NCBI RefSeq assembly: GCF_900108505.1
Contig: NZ_FNWU01000002.1
Location: 300,455-364,454, forward strand
DNA from: Halopenitus malekzadehii
GTDB lineage: Archaea > Halobacteriota > Halobacteria > Halobacteriales > Haloferacaceae
Reading direction: 5' to 3'
Length of the DNA: 64,000 bases
A program made the position numbers and the translations under genes. How positions within the stretch are numbered: position 1 is the first letter of the stretch; each line of letters starts with the position of its first letter. Positions 63,654-64,000 of this stretch are shown here, piece after piece. Below the pieces are notes generated by a model that worked only from the letters and a program-made list of their open reading frames with translations, was not told where the DNA came from and searched no databases.

Positions 63654-64000
63654 CCCCGAGGCTTGACCTCGGGGATGAAGCCGACAACTCGTGATACAAA
63701 CCACTAAATGAACACATCACTAATCAATAGACAGCGATGGAACACAGTCACCGCTACCACGCTTACCCGACACAAGAGGTAGCGGCTGGACTGGAACACC
63801 ATCTGGATGTTCATCGCCAGCTCTACAACCACGTCCGCTGGGACTACGAACAAGCCCCGGAAGACAATAAGCCGAGTGAGTACGACCAGAACAACAAACT
63901 TCCCGACTGGAAGCGAAAGTGGCCCGTCTTCAGTAAACTACACTCAAAGGCCGCCCAAGCCACCGTCGCACGCTTCTATCGGAACCTCTCGAACCTTCGC
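63654..64000 (+). mobile_element. left part of an IS200/IS605-family TnpB element, cut by the window edge
   Basis: The hairpin CCCCGAGG-cttga-CCTCGGGG (63654-63674) precedes a TnpB reading frame. It is typical of the left end of haloarchaeal IS1341-type elements, where stem-loops are recognised instead of terminal inverted repeats. It lies just after the rpl12 operon. The composition drops to a clearly lower GC than the neighbouring genes. No tnpA is seen upstream, so it may be a tnpB-only element mobilised in trans. The right end and guide-RNA region lie outside the window. Confidence 0.75.
63737..64000 (+). CDS. tnpB: TnpB-family (IS1341-type) protein, N-terminal part only
   Basis: The first 88 residues are present (MEHSHRYHAYPTQEVAAGLE, then RQLYNHVRWDYEQ and DWKRKWPVFSKLHSKAAQATVARFYRNLSNLR). 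This is the typical N-terminal helix-turn-helix-like region of TnpB; the RuvC active site and zinc finger are beyond the window. TnpB is an RNA-guided nuclease that helps retain the element. ATG 63737 follows a low-GC leader. Confidence 0.85.
   Translation, partial: MEHSHRYHAYPTQEVAAGLEHHLDVHRQLYNHVRWDYEQAPEDNKPSEYDQNNKLPDWKRKWPVFSKLHSKAAQATVARFYRNLSNLR

Overview
The window is chromosomal DNA from an extremely halophilic archaeon (class Halobacteria; a Halorubrum-like genus is plausible but not proven). The evidence is very high GC, strongly acidic proteins, archaeal/eukaryal-type ribosomal proteins and RNA polymerase subunits, leaderless genes with a TATA-like element about 25-30 nt upstream of the start codon, Tat-type signal peptides with lipoboxes, and long antisense open frames typical of GC-rich haloarchaeal DNA. 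Almost all of it is core chromosome; the only mobile DNA seen is the start of an IS200/IS605-type TnpB element at the right edge.

Layout. 0-11.4 kb: a small membrane protein, an MFS transporter, a two-domain multicopper oxidase, a DUF3054 membrane protein, a methyltransferase, an acetyltransferase, isoleucyl-tRNA synthetase, CobT and a Tat-exported HtrA-like protease. 11.4-20 kb: the conserved block tRNA-Ser, rps13-rps4-rps11-rpoD, tRNA-Leu, rpl18e-rpl13-rps9-rpoN-rpoK-eno-rps2, then mevalonate kinase and isopentenyl phosphate kinase (archaeal isoprenoid pathway). 20-30 kb: a hexose phosphate mutase, an Mrp Fe-S carrier ATPase, small haloarchaeal proteins, a CBS/zinc-ribbon protein and a branched-chain amino-acid-type ABC importer (binding-protein gene convergent to livHMGF).

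30-42 kb: tRNA-Thr, EF-1 beta with a four-CxxC mini zinc finger, a TctA-like permease, S17e, then a tightly overlapping cofD / TIM-barrel / CitG-like / DUF447 operon (coenzyme F420 and perhaps pterin- or furan-cofactor chemistry), BirA, a universal stress protein, a flavin reductase, SprT and MutY. 42-50 kb: a PadR regulator with an AT-rich palindromic region, primase PriS with GINS, a peroxiredoxin, geranylgeranyl diphosphate synthase with RNase J, a YeiH-type exporter with a 44-residue membrane partner, and LSm-L37e.

50-64 kb: an Hsp20-like protein with a Cdc48 ATPase, a UPF0016/GDT1 cation exporter behind a perfect 18-bp palindrome and a 12-codon upstream reading frame, a DUF47 protein, the RtcB RNA ligase and archease (separated by an acetyltransferase and a DUF502 protein), then L11 and the L1-L10-L12 operon with a structured leader. 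The most interesting regulatory signals are the two perfect inverted repeats sharing the AGTTAG core on either side of cdc48, and the leader-peptide arrangement of the exporter gene. No CRISPR array, rRNA gene, prophage or obvious defence island is present.
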